Assembly: GCA_002316385.1 (NCBI GenBank)
Contig: DCDL01000035.1
Location: forward strand, 13,084 to 19,625
DNA from: Clostridium sp. UBA1056
Lineage (GTDB): Bacteria > Bacillota > Clostridia > Clostridiales > Clostridiaceae
Length of the DNA: 6,542 nucleotides
Direction: 5' to 3'
Shown: in pieces, positions 1 to 5,846 of the stretch
Position numbering within the stretch: the stretch's first letter is position 1
Layout of the letters: every line of letters begins with the position of its first letter
Position numbers and translations under genes: made by a program
Notes under the pieces: generated by a model
Database searches by the model: none
What the model was told of the DNA's origin: nothing
Seen by the model: only the letters and a program-made list of their open reading frames with translations

Positions 1-167
1 CGCAGTATAACACAAAATAGACGAGCATTCTGACTTATTCATTTTTTGAAGATGCCTTATAGAAAATATCAATTAATTAGTTTATTATCCTCTATACAAA
101 ATTAAATATTTATATCAAAAAATATATTAATATATATCCTATATTTCAATGTATTTCCGCCTAATAT

Positions 168-1352
168 CTAAAATTTTAGTTCATTCTCTGGAGCTGCATA
201 TTCCTTAGTTTCTACAGGTAATCCCTTCTTCCTAAGTGTATTATTAACTATACCTACTATAATTGAATAAATTACTGCAAAGGCTGGAACACCTAACACC
301 ATTCCTATAAAGCCAAATAGTCCATTTCCTATAATTATAGCAAACATTACCCAAAATGCTGTTAAACCTGTGGAATTTCCTAAAATCTTAGGCCCTAATA
401 TATTTCCATCAAACTGTTGAAGTACTATGATAAATAATATAAACCAAAATGCCTCAATTGGACTAGCAATAAATATAATTATAACACTAGGTATAGCTCC
501 AATAAACGGCCCAAATACAGGAACAATATTAGTTATTCCTATAATAAAGCTTACAAGAAGAGGATATGGCATTTTAAATATATTCATGCATATAAAGCAT
601 ATTATTCCTATAATTAAGGAATCTAAAAGCTTTCCTCCTAGAAATCCTATGAATGTTCTATGGCTAGATCTAGTAAGTTCTATTATATAGCCTACATGTC
701 TTTTTGGTAATACAGCATACAATACCTTTTTTATCTGTGCAAAAAACTTTTCTTTTCCTGCTAATAAATAAATAGATATAATGGTTGCTATAAATATGTT
801 TAGTATATATTGTGTAATATTAGCTGAGAATTGAAATAAATCTAACACTGCTGTTCCCGCAATACTTGTTATATGTTTAGATATACTACTAAAATCTTTT
901 ACCAACTCTTCCACCAGATTAGCATCTAAATTTAAAGTTACAACCAGGTTATTTATATATTTCTCTAGAGCACTAATGTATACTGGTATATTTTCTAGTA
1001 GTGTATATATACTACGACTTAATTCTGGAATCAGTATAGAAAATATAATACTAATTAATATAGCTGCAACTATATATGTGATAGTTATTGAAATAAGTCT
1101 TTTTGCTTTATATTGTTTTTTCTTGTCCATAAAGTTAAGAACCTTCTCTTCTAAAAACTTTACTGGTATAGCTAACAAATAAGCTATGGCAAAAGCATAT
1201 ATAAAAGGTATCAGTAAATTAATTATCTCCCCTACTTTACCAAAAATCCCACCTAGATTTTTAATTATAAAAAATATGATAATTCCTGCGAAAACCACAA
1301 TAATATTAGATACGGTTTCATTAGTAATACTAGAGTTTAATTTTATTTTCAT
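168..1352 (-). CDS. AI-2E family (PerM/YdiK-type) transporter
   Basis: Multi-pass inner-membrane protein of 394 residues, within the usual length of the AI-2E_transport family (PF01594). Hydrophobic segments lie near residues 16-31, 44-63, 87-108, 180-198, 243-260, 264-296, 300-313 and 330-370. The family signature is in the second half: a glycine/proline-rich stretch ITNIVPVFGPFIGAIP (273-288), then QQFDGNILGPKILGNSTGL (312-330), then the glycine-rich GNGLFGFIGMVLGVP (342-356). A soluble stretch of about 70 residues (109-180) separates the N-terminal and C-terminal membrane blocks, as is common in the family. The ATG is preceded by an AAGGGGGAA Shine-Dalgarno 5 nt away. It ends with TAG. Members have been linked to autoinducer-2 export, Na+/H+ antiport or no known substrate, so the substrate here cannot be named. 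A terminator upstream separates it from the next minus-strand gene, so it probably has its own promoter, which I could not fix with confidence. The family call is firm and the function is not. Confidence 0.93.
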   Translation of the reverse strand: MKIKLNSSITNETVSNIIVVFAGIIIFFIIKNLGGIFGKVGEIINLLIPFIYAFAIAYLLAIPVKFLEEKVLNFMDKKKQYKAKRLISITITYIVAAILISIIFSILIPELSRSIYTLLENIPVYISALEKYINNLVVTLNLDANLVEELVKDFSSISKHITSIAGTAVLDLFQFSANITQYILNIFIATIISIYLLAGKEKFFAQIKKVLYAVLPKRHVGYIIELTRSSHRTFIGFLGGKLLDSLIIGIICFICMNIFKMPYPLLVSFIIGITNIVPVFGPFIGAIPSVIIIFIASPIEAFWFILFIIVLQQFDGNILGPKILGNSTGLTAFWVMFAIIIGNGLFGFIGMVLGVPAFAVIYSIIVGIVNNTLRKKGLPVETKEYAAPENELKF

Positions 1353-1515
1353 AACTTCCCCCTTTATTTAGATTTAATATATTTAAAGCCGCAAAATTAT
1401 AATCTACATATAATATTATCTATTCAATACCTAGATTTCTTATTCACTTCTAGATTATTAGCTTAGGCTATATAATTATACTATTTTTTAGTCTACTTTA
1501 CTATAATAACCTCAA

Positions 1516-1561
1516 TAAAAAAGAAGTTCTTATATATTGGTATTAAATAAGAACTTCTTTT
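1516..1561 (-). terminator. Rho-independent terminator of the 174-residue gene
   Basis: A perfect 15-bp inverted repeat has arms at 1519-1533 and 1547-1561 around a 13-nt loop. Read on the minus strand it starts 3 nt after the TAG of the 1565-2089 gene. The transcript ends in a run of six U (complement of A 1517-1522), partly inside the stem. The stem contains AGAAGTTCT and is the strongest hairpin in the window. The plus-strand reading has a shorter T run and no gene leads into it. It should insulate the AI-2E-type gene downstream. Confidence 0.9.
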
Positions 1562-1564
1562 AAT

Positions 1565-2089
1565 CTACCTTATACTAGAAATAGACCATTTATTATCATT
1601 ACACATTATAGTTAATGTGTTATAGACAGGATTCTCTTCACCTTCCGCTGTAGCTAAGTTAAATTTTATCTTATATAATTTGACCTTACTACTTACATCA
1701 ATTTGTTCTACAATTTCATACCCAGTAATCCATGGACTAGAATTTCCCGTTACCCATGATGTATTATTTGCATCAGAAAGATGCTTTTTAAAGTCTTGTT
1801 GAAGTTCATTACTCATAACAGCATATTGGAGAACTCCATTTCTAGTCATCATACCCTTAGCCCAAAGCTTTGCAGCTTCTTCGCCACTTACAGCTCCAAA
1901 CTCCTTTAAAGCTTCTTCTGCTAAACCTATATGTTCAACTATTTTATTATTAACTAATAAACTATCTCTTGCCATAGCTTCTACAAATGGCTCTCCTTCT
2001 TTTCTCCCAATAAAATTAAAAAAATACACCATAGCAATAGCTGAAATAATTAAACTCCAACTTACTACTGTTATCATAGTTCTTTTCAT
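1565..2089 (-). CDS. Membrane-anchored hypothetical protein, 174 aa
   Basis: I do not recognise a named family with certainty. The protein begins MKRTM, then has one hydrophobic helix (about residues 5-25) followed by GRKEGE. This looks like an uncleaved signal anchor with the remaining ~150 residues outside the membrane. The soluble part is mixed charged and polar. It has a helical stretch rich in Glu/Ala (51-78), WAKGMMTRNGVLQYAVMS (76-93), a Trp-rich WVTGNSSPWITGYEI (112-126), then alternating hydrophobic beta-like strands (135-163), closing with NKWSISSI (166-173). A helix block followed by a curved sheet ending in a 'W-x-I' strand recalls small NTF2-like extracytoplasmic domains of Firmicutes, but that is only a resemblance. 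There is a single Cys (163) and no lipobox. The ATG has AAAGGTAGGG about 9 nt upstream. A nearby ATG 7 nt earlier is out of frame. A 136-bp gap separates it from the dUTPase gene, so it may be a separate transcript, ended by the adjacent terminator. Confidence 0.85.
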   Translation of the reverse strand: MKRTMITVVSWSLIISAIAMVYFFNFIGRKEGEPFVEAMARDSLLVNNKIVEHIGLAEEALKEFGAVSGEEAAKLWAKGMMTRNGVLQYAVMSNELQQDFKKHLSDANNTSWVTGNSSPWITGYEIVEQIDVSSKVKLYKIKFNLATAEGEENPVYNTLTIMCNDNKWSISSIR

Positions 2090-2150
2090 TTACCATATCC
2101 CTACCTTTATACTTATAATAAAAGATTAAGAATATAGTACCCATGTTCTA

Positions 2151-2201
2151 AGTAATAAATACTATTGATTTAATAAATTAGTAAGCAATAAATTTATTAC
2201 T
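2151..2201. repeat. Long imperfect AT-rich inverted repeat
   Basis: AGTAATAAAT (2151-2160) is perfectly complementary to ATTTATTACT (2192-2201). After a small 2x1 internal loop the stem continues with TATTG (2163-2167) pairing CAATA (2186-2190), leaving an 18-nt loop. It lies downstream of the dUTPase gene and upstream of the 174-residue gene. On the minus strand it is not followed by a U run, so it is not a classical terminator. It could act as an mRNA 3'-end stabiliser, a weak attenuator or an operator, or be chance symmetry in AT-rich DNA. Confidence 0.5.
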
Positions 2202-2225
2202 CATTAATTATTAAATTAAAATTTC

Positions 2226-2681
2226 TTATTTACCAGTGCTCCCAAAGCCTCCAACTCTTTCTTCTTCAGTGTTGCAGTTATCACTTACTAAAAAAGGTAT
2301 AAACATAGCCTGAGCTATTCTATCACCTTTTTTAATTATATAAGGCTCTTTCCCTAGATTTAAAAGATTTACTCCTAAATTACCATCATTTTTAGGATTA
2401 TTGTAATAGTCACATTCTACCCATCCTTGAGCATTTCCCATTAAAACAGGGTGACTTCCCATAGAACTTCTAACATTGATAATTAAAGCCTCTCCTGGTT
2501 GAAAATATGCCTTTATATCTGTCCATATTAATTGTTTTTCCATAGGCTCTATAATCACATCAATAGGTGAATATAAATCATAGGCTATAGCATGTTTACT
2601 TCCTCTTGTTGGTAATTGTATTTCCACATGCGGATGCTTTCTTTTTTCATCTTTAACTATTTCAAATCCTCTTACTCTCAT
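2226..2681 (-). CDS. dut: dUTPase-family protein (dUTP diphosphatase), catalytic Asp replaced by Glu
   Basis: Trimeric-type dUTPase of 151 residues, the normal length. The five family motifs can be placed in order: AIAYDLYS (31-38), RSSMG (71-75), GWVECDYYNN (86-95), GDRIAQAMFIPF (119-130) and RVGGFGSTGK (142-151). The reaction expected of the family is dUTP to dUMP plus pyrophosphate in the cytoplasm. The uridine-contacting Tyr of motif 3 (Y92) and the glycine-rich C-terminal arm are kept. The short insertion in motif 3 (YYNNPKNDGN) is of a kind I recall from Firmicute dUTPases. Two positions are odd: the first Asp of the 'ID-x-DY' motif, the catalytic-water base (Asp90 in E. coli), is Glu89 here, and the motif 1 Gly is Ala33. 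The Glu typical of dCTP deaminases is absent (Asn105 in its place), so a deaminase is unlikely. The start has a strong AGGAG 6 nt upstream. It follows nrdG by 40 bp with no terminator between, so co-transcription with nrdDG is likely. Confidence 0.9.
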   Translation of the reverse strand: MRVRGFEIVKDEKRKHPHVEIQLPTRGSKHAIAYDLYSPIDVIIEPMEKQLIWTDIKAYFQPGEALIINVRSSMGSHPVLMGNAQGWVECDYYNNPKNDGNLGVNLLNLGKEPYIIKKGDRIAQAMFIPFLVSDNCNTEEERVGGFGSTGK

Positions 2682-2721
2682 CTTTATCTCCTCTTCCTTA
2701 AGCCTAATATTTTAAAATCTT

Positions 2722-3216
2722 TTAAAGATTAAACTCTTTAACTTTATTCTCCTTTAGGCTTTCTTTAACATCTATAATTCTTTGTGATTTGCTTCCTCTA
2801 AATTTAAGAGTCACGTCTCTTTCGCTTATTTCAAATTTTCCATCTACCATTACATCTATATATTTTAAAACTTCAGCTTTATTTAATGAAAATAACTGCT
2901 CCCAAGTATATCCTGTATATAACCATATATTTTTATTACATTTTTCTTTTAATCTCTTAAGTAATTCTAGAGTATTTTCGTACTGGACAGTTAGTCCATC
3001 TCCACCACTTATGGTTATATCTGTAATTGGATTTTTAGTAAGCTTATCTACAACCTGATCTATTTTATATAAATCGCCCTCTTCATACCAATACTTTTCA
3101 TTATGGCATCCGTGACACTTATGAGTACATTCCGCTATATAGCATACTTCCCTAAGACCTACTCCCTCATTTAAAGAACAAGGATTATATCCTATTAATC
3201 TTATAGTATCAATCAA
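2722..3216 (-). CDS. nrdG: Anaerobic ribonucleotide reductase activating protein NrdG (radical SAM)
   Basis: NrdG uses a [4Fe-4S] cluster and S-adenosylmethionine to form the glycyl radical on NrdD in the cytoplasm. The protein has 164 residues, typical for this short radical-SAM family. The cluster motif C-x3-C-x2-C is at Cys30, Cys34 and Cys37, preceded by the usual glycine/Arg segment (GVGLREVCYIAEC, 18-30). The SAM-binding ISGGDGL is at 69-75, where most relatives have SGGDPL. The C-terminal block has the family's DVMVDGKFE followed by KFRGSKSQRIIDV. The start codon is TTG: there is no ATG or GTG that keeps the N-terminal 'IDTIRLIGY' segment, and GGAAGG lies 9 nt upstream. The gene starts 14 bp after the nrdD stop and its ribosome binding site touches that stop, which suggests translational coupling. 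All recognised catalytic residues are present. Confidence 0.96.
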   Translation of the reverse strand: MIDTIRLIGYNPCSLNEGVGLREVCYIAECTHKCHGCHNEKYWYEEGDLYKIDQVVDKLTKNPITDITISGGDGLTVQYENTLELLKRLKEKCNKNIWLYTGYTWEQLFSLNKAEVLKYIDVMVDGKFEISERDVTLKFRGSKSQRIIDVKESLKENKVKEFNL

Positions 3217-3225
3217 TTTTATTTT

Positions 3226-3231
3226 CCTTCC
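3226..3231 (-). promoter_or_regulatory. nrdG ribosome binding site supporting a TTG start
   Basis: On the minus strand GGAAGG lies 9 nt before the TTG, and its first G is the last base of the nrdD TAG. This decides the non-ATG start, since the next Met codon in frame is deep inside the protein. Ribosomes finishing nrdD would release directly on this site. Confidence 0.75.
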
Positions 3232-5474
3232 TATAGCTTAGTTATAGTACTATGCTTAAATCTCTCTTTAACCTCCGCCTGCTTAGCTTTATTAAAGTTA
3301 CGATAATCTGTTGTTAAATACCCTGTAACTCTTCTAAGCTGTTCTATTTCTTCACTGCCACAAACTGGGCATCTATCATTAAATTCTGCTTGATATCCAC
3401 ATTTTAAGCAAGTATCTATAGGAAAATTGAAAGCTAAATATGGAATGTCTAAGCTAAATGCATAATCTATGATTTGCTCTATTGCTTTTGGATTTTCTAC
3501 CACTGAGCTATCTAGCTCTACATAAGTTATACATCCTGAAGTAGGGTACTTAGTAAATGGAGCTTCTAGCTGTAACTTTGTAAACACATCTACATCTTTC
3601 CAAACTGGTATGTGATGCGAATTGGTTATCCATTCTCTATCAGTTACATTCTTTATAATTCCAAATTCATCTCTTAATCCCTTAATCTCTCTATTTCCTG
3701 TTACTATAGTTCCACAAGTAGATTCAATTGGTGCTGCATAACATCCAAAGTTCAAGTCATATCTTTCTGAAGCTTCCTCAGCAAACTTTGAAATTCTTTC
3801 TACTACAGATAAAGCAAACTTATGAACCTCTTTGTTATCGGAATGGTCTTTTCCAAATAAAGCTTGGCACATTTCTGCAATACCTGCATACCCTATAGCT
3901 TGACTTCCATGCTTCATAACATCATAAATACAAGTTTCTGACTCATACTCCCCGCCTAGCATACTCTTGTTTTTATACATGAAAGGAGCTGATTTAGCAC
4001 TTTGTGAACATATATATTTAAATCTATCAACTAAGGCTGTGGCAGAAAGTTCTAAAAGATCATTAAGTTCTTTCCAGAATCCTTCAATATCAGCTTCGGC
4101 TCTTTCACCTAAGCATATTCCATGCCTTATACCTATTTTAACTAAATTAATCGTTACTGGAGTAACATTTCCTCTTCCAACCTTAGAGTAACCCATTCCA
4201 TGTCTATCAAAGCCCACTAATGTTCTACATCCCATGGTTGCCATAGCTGTATCTGGATTACTTAAGTCTTCTACATTCTTGCTCCAGTCACAGTTTACCC
4301 AGTTAGGATAAATTCTCTTAGACATGGACTCTATAGCTAACTTTTTCAAATCATAGTTTGAAGTTCCCTCTACATCATTGATTCCTTTTTTATATTGGAA
4401 AATAGAGATTGGAAATATACTTGTTTTATGATGTTTTCCTATTCCATCTATACTAGCAAGCATAAGCCATCTAGCGAGCAGTCTACCTGCAACAGTGGTT
4501 CTTCTTCCTAGATTAATAGACGTGAATGGAACCTGAGAGCCTGGTCTTGACTCTAAGGTATTTAAATTATGATATAATCCTTGAGCTGATTGCATACCCT
4601 CTCTATCTAATTCTCTTAAAGCAAAGGCTGTTAACTTAGGGTACTTTTCCTTTAATCTTTCTTTATTCTCTACGCATACCTCAGCATCTAAATCTCTCCA
4701 CCTTACTTCCTTATCTTCAAAGTAAAAAAGGGCATCAGAAAAATGCTTTCTAAAGGATATATCTACCTGCTCCTCTAAGTCATAATCAATGTGACAACTT
4801 CCTGTTCCTCCAAACTGCTCTTGGCTTTGGATTTGGAATATTACTGCTACTAATTGAAAAGCCGTAGACAGTCCATTAGCACCCCTTACATCTCCATTTC
4901 TAGTAGTAAATCCGTTATTAACTAATTTCTTTATATCTGGAAAGCTACAATTATGCATTCCTGTAGCATAGCTATCTAAATCATGTAAATATATTCTGTT
5001 TTCTATATGTGCTTTTGCTATTTCAGGTCTTATCACCTTGTCTAAAGTATATCTTTTTAATATCACATTTGCACTTTCAAACTTACGGCCACCAAAACTA
5101 TGCTCGTCTACATTTGCATTAGAATTCATAATATCAGAACATTGAAGTACCTTATCTAATTTTTTATAGGTATCTCCATTAGTATCTCTTGCAATTCTAC
5201 GCTTCTCACGATAGTCTTCATAAGCTTTTGCTACCATCTCATCTTTATCATTCAAAGCTTTGACAATTGTGTCTTGAATTTCCTCAATAAATATTTTCTC
5301 TTTTCCTAGCTCTAAAATTGTCTTTTCTATGCTAGTCTCCAAGTCATTCCAGTGATTTTTAAACATAATGTCATTGCCATGAACCTCTTCGTAGGCTTTT
5401 TTAATGGCTATATGTATTCTCTCCATGTCAAAGTCTTTAACTCTCGAGTCTCTTTTAATAATACTTAATTTCAT
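3231..5474 (-). CDS. nrdD: Class III anaerobic ribonucleoside-triphosphate reductase NrdD
   Basis: Oxygen-sensitive glycyl-radical enzyme that reduces ribonucleoside triphosphates to dNTPs in the cytoplasm, activated by NrdG. The 747 residues fit the family. Domain order: N-terminal ATP-cone (about 3-95, starting IIKRDSRVKDFD), the allosteric site for overall activity; the ten-stranded barrel with MHNCSF (Cys176), YHNLNTLESRPGSQVPFTSINLG (301-323) and MGCRT (Cys416), where Cys176 and Cys416 match the active-site cysteines of T4 and E. coli NrdD; TNSHHIPV (617-624); a C-terminal zinc ribbon with Cys689, Cys692, Cys702 and Cys705; and the glycyl-radical motif RRVTGYL with Gly718 as the expected radical site. 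Past the radical site, the usual FNxGK reads FNKAK, a mild change. The ATG has AGGTAGGA at a usable distance. It is the first gene of the probable nrdD-nrdG-dut operon and has a well-placed promoter 100 nt upstream. Nothing suggests truncation or frameshift. Confidence 0.98.
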   Translation of the reverse strand: MKLSIIKRDSRVKDFDMERIHIAIKKAYEEVHGNDIMFKNHWNDLETSIEKTILELGKEKIFIEEIQDTIVKALNDKDEMVAKAYEDYREKRRIARDTNGDTYKKLDKVLQCSDIMNSNANVDEHSFGGRKFESANVILKRYTLDKVIRPEIAKAHIENRIYLHDLDSYATGMHNCSFPDIKKLVNNGFTTRNGDVRGANGLSTAFQLVAVIFQIQSQEQFGGTGSCHIDYDLEEQVDISFRKHFSDALFYFEDKEVRWRDLDAEVCVENKERLKEKYPKLTAFALRELDREGMQSAQGLYHNLNTLESRPGSQVPFTSINLGRRTTVAGRLLARWLMLASIDGIGKHHKTSIFPISIFQYKKGINDVEGTSNYDLKKLAIESMSKRIYPNWVNCDWSKNVEDLSNPDTAMATMGCRTLVGFDRHGMGYSKVGRGNVTPVTINLVKIGIRHGICLGERAEADIEGFWKELNDLLELSATALVDRFKYICSQSAKSAPFMYKNKSMLGGEYESETCIYDVMKHGSQAIGYAGIAEMCQALFGKDHSDNKEVHKFALSVVERISKFAEEASERYDLNFGCYAAPIESTCGTIVTGNREIKGLRDEFGIIKNVTDREWITNSHHIPVWKDVDVFTKLQLEAPFTKYPTSGCITYVELDSSVVENPKAIEQIIDYAFSLDIPYLAFNFPIDTCLKCGYQAEFNDRCPVCGSEEIEQLRRVTGYLTTDYRNFNKAKQAEVKERFKHSTITKL

Positions 5475-5502
5475 ATTATTCCTACCTTCCCTGAAATTTT
5501 AA

Positions 5503-5529
5503 TTACTACGCTTGTCCCTCCGGTAGTAA
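5503..5529 (-). promoter_or_regulatory. Second hairpin of the nrdD leader, SD-like sequence in the loop
   Basis: On the minus strand TTACTAC pairs perfectly with GTAGTAA (7 bp) around a 13-nt loop that contains CGGAGGG. The GGAGGG is a near-perfect ribosome-binding sequence, but no start codon follows at usable distance. The real nrdD start lies 28 nt beyond the hairpin with its own AGGTAGGA. The loop is much more GC-rich than its surroundings. Exposed purines in a structured leader could bind a protein, a small RNA or a stalled ribosome. This is an inference. Confidence 0.5.
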
Positions 5530-5531
5530 AT

Positions 5532-5558
5532 TTTTCATATCTTCATGGGTTATGAAAA
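5532..5558 (-). promoter_or_regulatory. First hairpin of the nrdD leader
   Basis: TTTTCATA and TATGAAAA form a perfect 8-bp stem with an 11-nt loop containing ACCCATGAAG. It begins about 15 nt after the predicted transcription start and ends 2 nt before the second hairpin, so the two would stack in the leader. Loop 1 has CCC and loop 2 has GGG, allowing at most a three-pair loop-loop contact. There is no U run, so it is not a terminator. Confidence 0.45.
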
Positions 5559-5579
5559 TATAAAAATGCACATAAATTT

Positions 5580-5608
5580 ATTATAGCTTTCACCTTATTT
5601 TTAAGCAA
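5580..5608 (-). promoter_or_regulatory. Promoter of nrdD-nrdG-dut
   Basis: On the minus strand a TTGCTT -35 box (5603-5608) and a perfect TATAAT -10 box (5580-5585) are separated by exactly 17 nt. Transcription should start near 5573, giving a leader of about 100 nt. The -10 is ideal and the -35 matches the first three consensus bases only, which is common for a promoter needing an activator or moderate expression. Confidence 0.75.
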
Positions 5609-5620
5609 TGTTAATAAATT

Positions 5621-5635
5621 GATGTAATTTACATC
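5621..5635. promoter_or_regulatory. Perfect 7-1-7 palindrome, candidate operator
   Basis: GATGTAA-T-TTACATC is a perfect inverted repeat with one central base. It lies 12 bp upstream of the nrdD -35 box, centred near -55 from the predicted start. The 7-1-7 geometry is that of Fur-family sites (Fur, PerR, Zur), but the half-site differs from their usual sequences and I cannot assign a regulator. It is placed where it could act on nrdD and, if a weak plus-strand promoter (TTGATG 5619-5624, TATATA 5643-5648) is real, also on rubrerythrin. Confidence 0.5.
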
Positions 5636-5756
5636 TACTCACTATATAATATTTAATTCTAACTCATACTCATTTTATCTATATTAGCATTTAAATATTT
5701 ATATTGTTTTAGTTTTTTATTTTATAATTTAACCATTTTATACCATCACTTTGAGT

Positions 5757-5783
5757 ATAACTTTAATTCCTTTGAAAAGTTAT
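5757..5783. repeat. Inverted repeat upstream of rubrerythrin
   Basis: ATAACTTT (5757-5764) and AAAGTTAT (5776-5783) are perfect inverted repeats of 8 bp with an 11-bp gap, ending 63 bp before the rubrerythrin start. It could be an operator or a leader hairpin. A TTGAAA (5772-5777) overlaps the right arm but no good -10 follows. Confidence 0.4.
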
Positions 5784-5833
5784 GAATAAAATCCATCATC
5801 TTTTGGAAACTTAATAATGATATTTAAAAATTT

Positions 5834-5838
5834 GGAGG
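5834..5838 (+). promoter_or_regulatory. Rubrerythrin ribosome binding site
   Basis: GGAGG lies 8 nt before the ATG at 5847. It decides the start: an in-frame ATG at 5817 would add ten residues (MIFKNLEVIK) that lack a ribosome binding site, and those codons would run through this GGAGG. Confidence 0.9.
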
Positions 5839-5846
5839 TAATCAAA

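Larger units (their letters stand above)
5475..5846. other. Divergent intergenic region between nrdD and rubrerythrin
   Basis: About 370 bp without a gene. From the nrdD side it holds the nrdD ribosome binding site, two adjacent hairpins, a promoter reading towards nrdD, a perfect 7-1-7 palindrome, and, near rubrerythrin, an 8-bp inverted repeat and a strong ribosome binding site. I see no convincing -35/-10 pair for rubrerythrin: several TATAAT-like boxes on the plus strand (5645-5650, 5723-5728) lack a -35 box at proper spacing. I see no site resembling the usual NrdR box and no clear PerR box. Confidence 0.7.

Noticed and set aside
122..135. Palindrome ATATATTAATATAT followed on the minus strand by a T run, after the AI-2E-type gene
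   Set aside because: It has no G or C and almost no loop, so it would form a very unstable stem. It is expected by chance in such AT-rich DNA and too weak to call a terminator.
427..690. Open frame of 87 codons on the plus strand inside the AI-2E-type gene
   Set aside because: It is antisense to a clearly coding gene with family motifs, and its product has no recognisable features. The frames at 976-1182 and 1186-1371 are rejected for the same reason.
1396..1427. Possible promoter for the AI-2E-type gene (TTGAAT and TATAAT on the minus strand)
   Set aside because: The spacing to the TATAAT is 20 nt. The better-spaced hexamer GATTAT matches only four consensus bases, so the site is uncertain.
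2716..2730. 15-bp palindrome AATCTTT-T-AAAGATT over the nrdG stop codon
   Set aside because: It is mostly A/T, overlaps coding sequence and lacks a T run or a link to a start. It is most likely chance, not a terminator between nrdG and the dUTPase gene.
2789..3058. Open frame of 89 codons on the plus strand within nrdG
   Set aside because: It is a shadow of the radical-SAM gene and has no convincing ribosome binding site or protein features. The 74-codon frame at 3967-4191 inside nrdD is likewise a shadow.
5545..5586. Short frame of 13 codons on the plus strand in the intergenic region
   Set aside because: It has no ribosome binding site and opposes the nrdD leader. It is too short to support.
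5817..5846. Earlier in-frame ATG for rubrerythrin
   Set aside because: It has no ribosome binding site, the extra ten residues are not part of the family, and a strong GGAGG sits 8 nt before the ATG at 5847.
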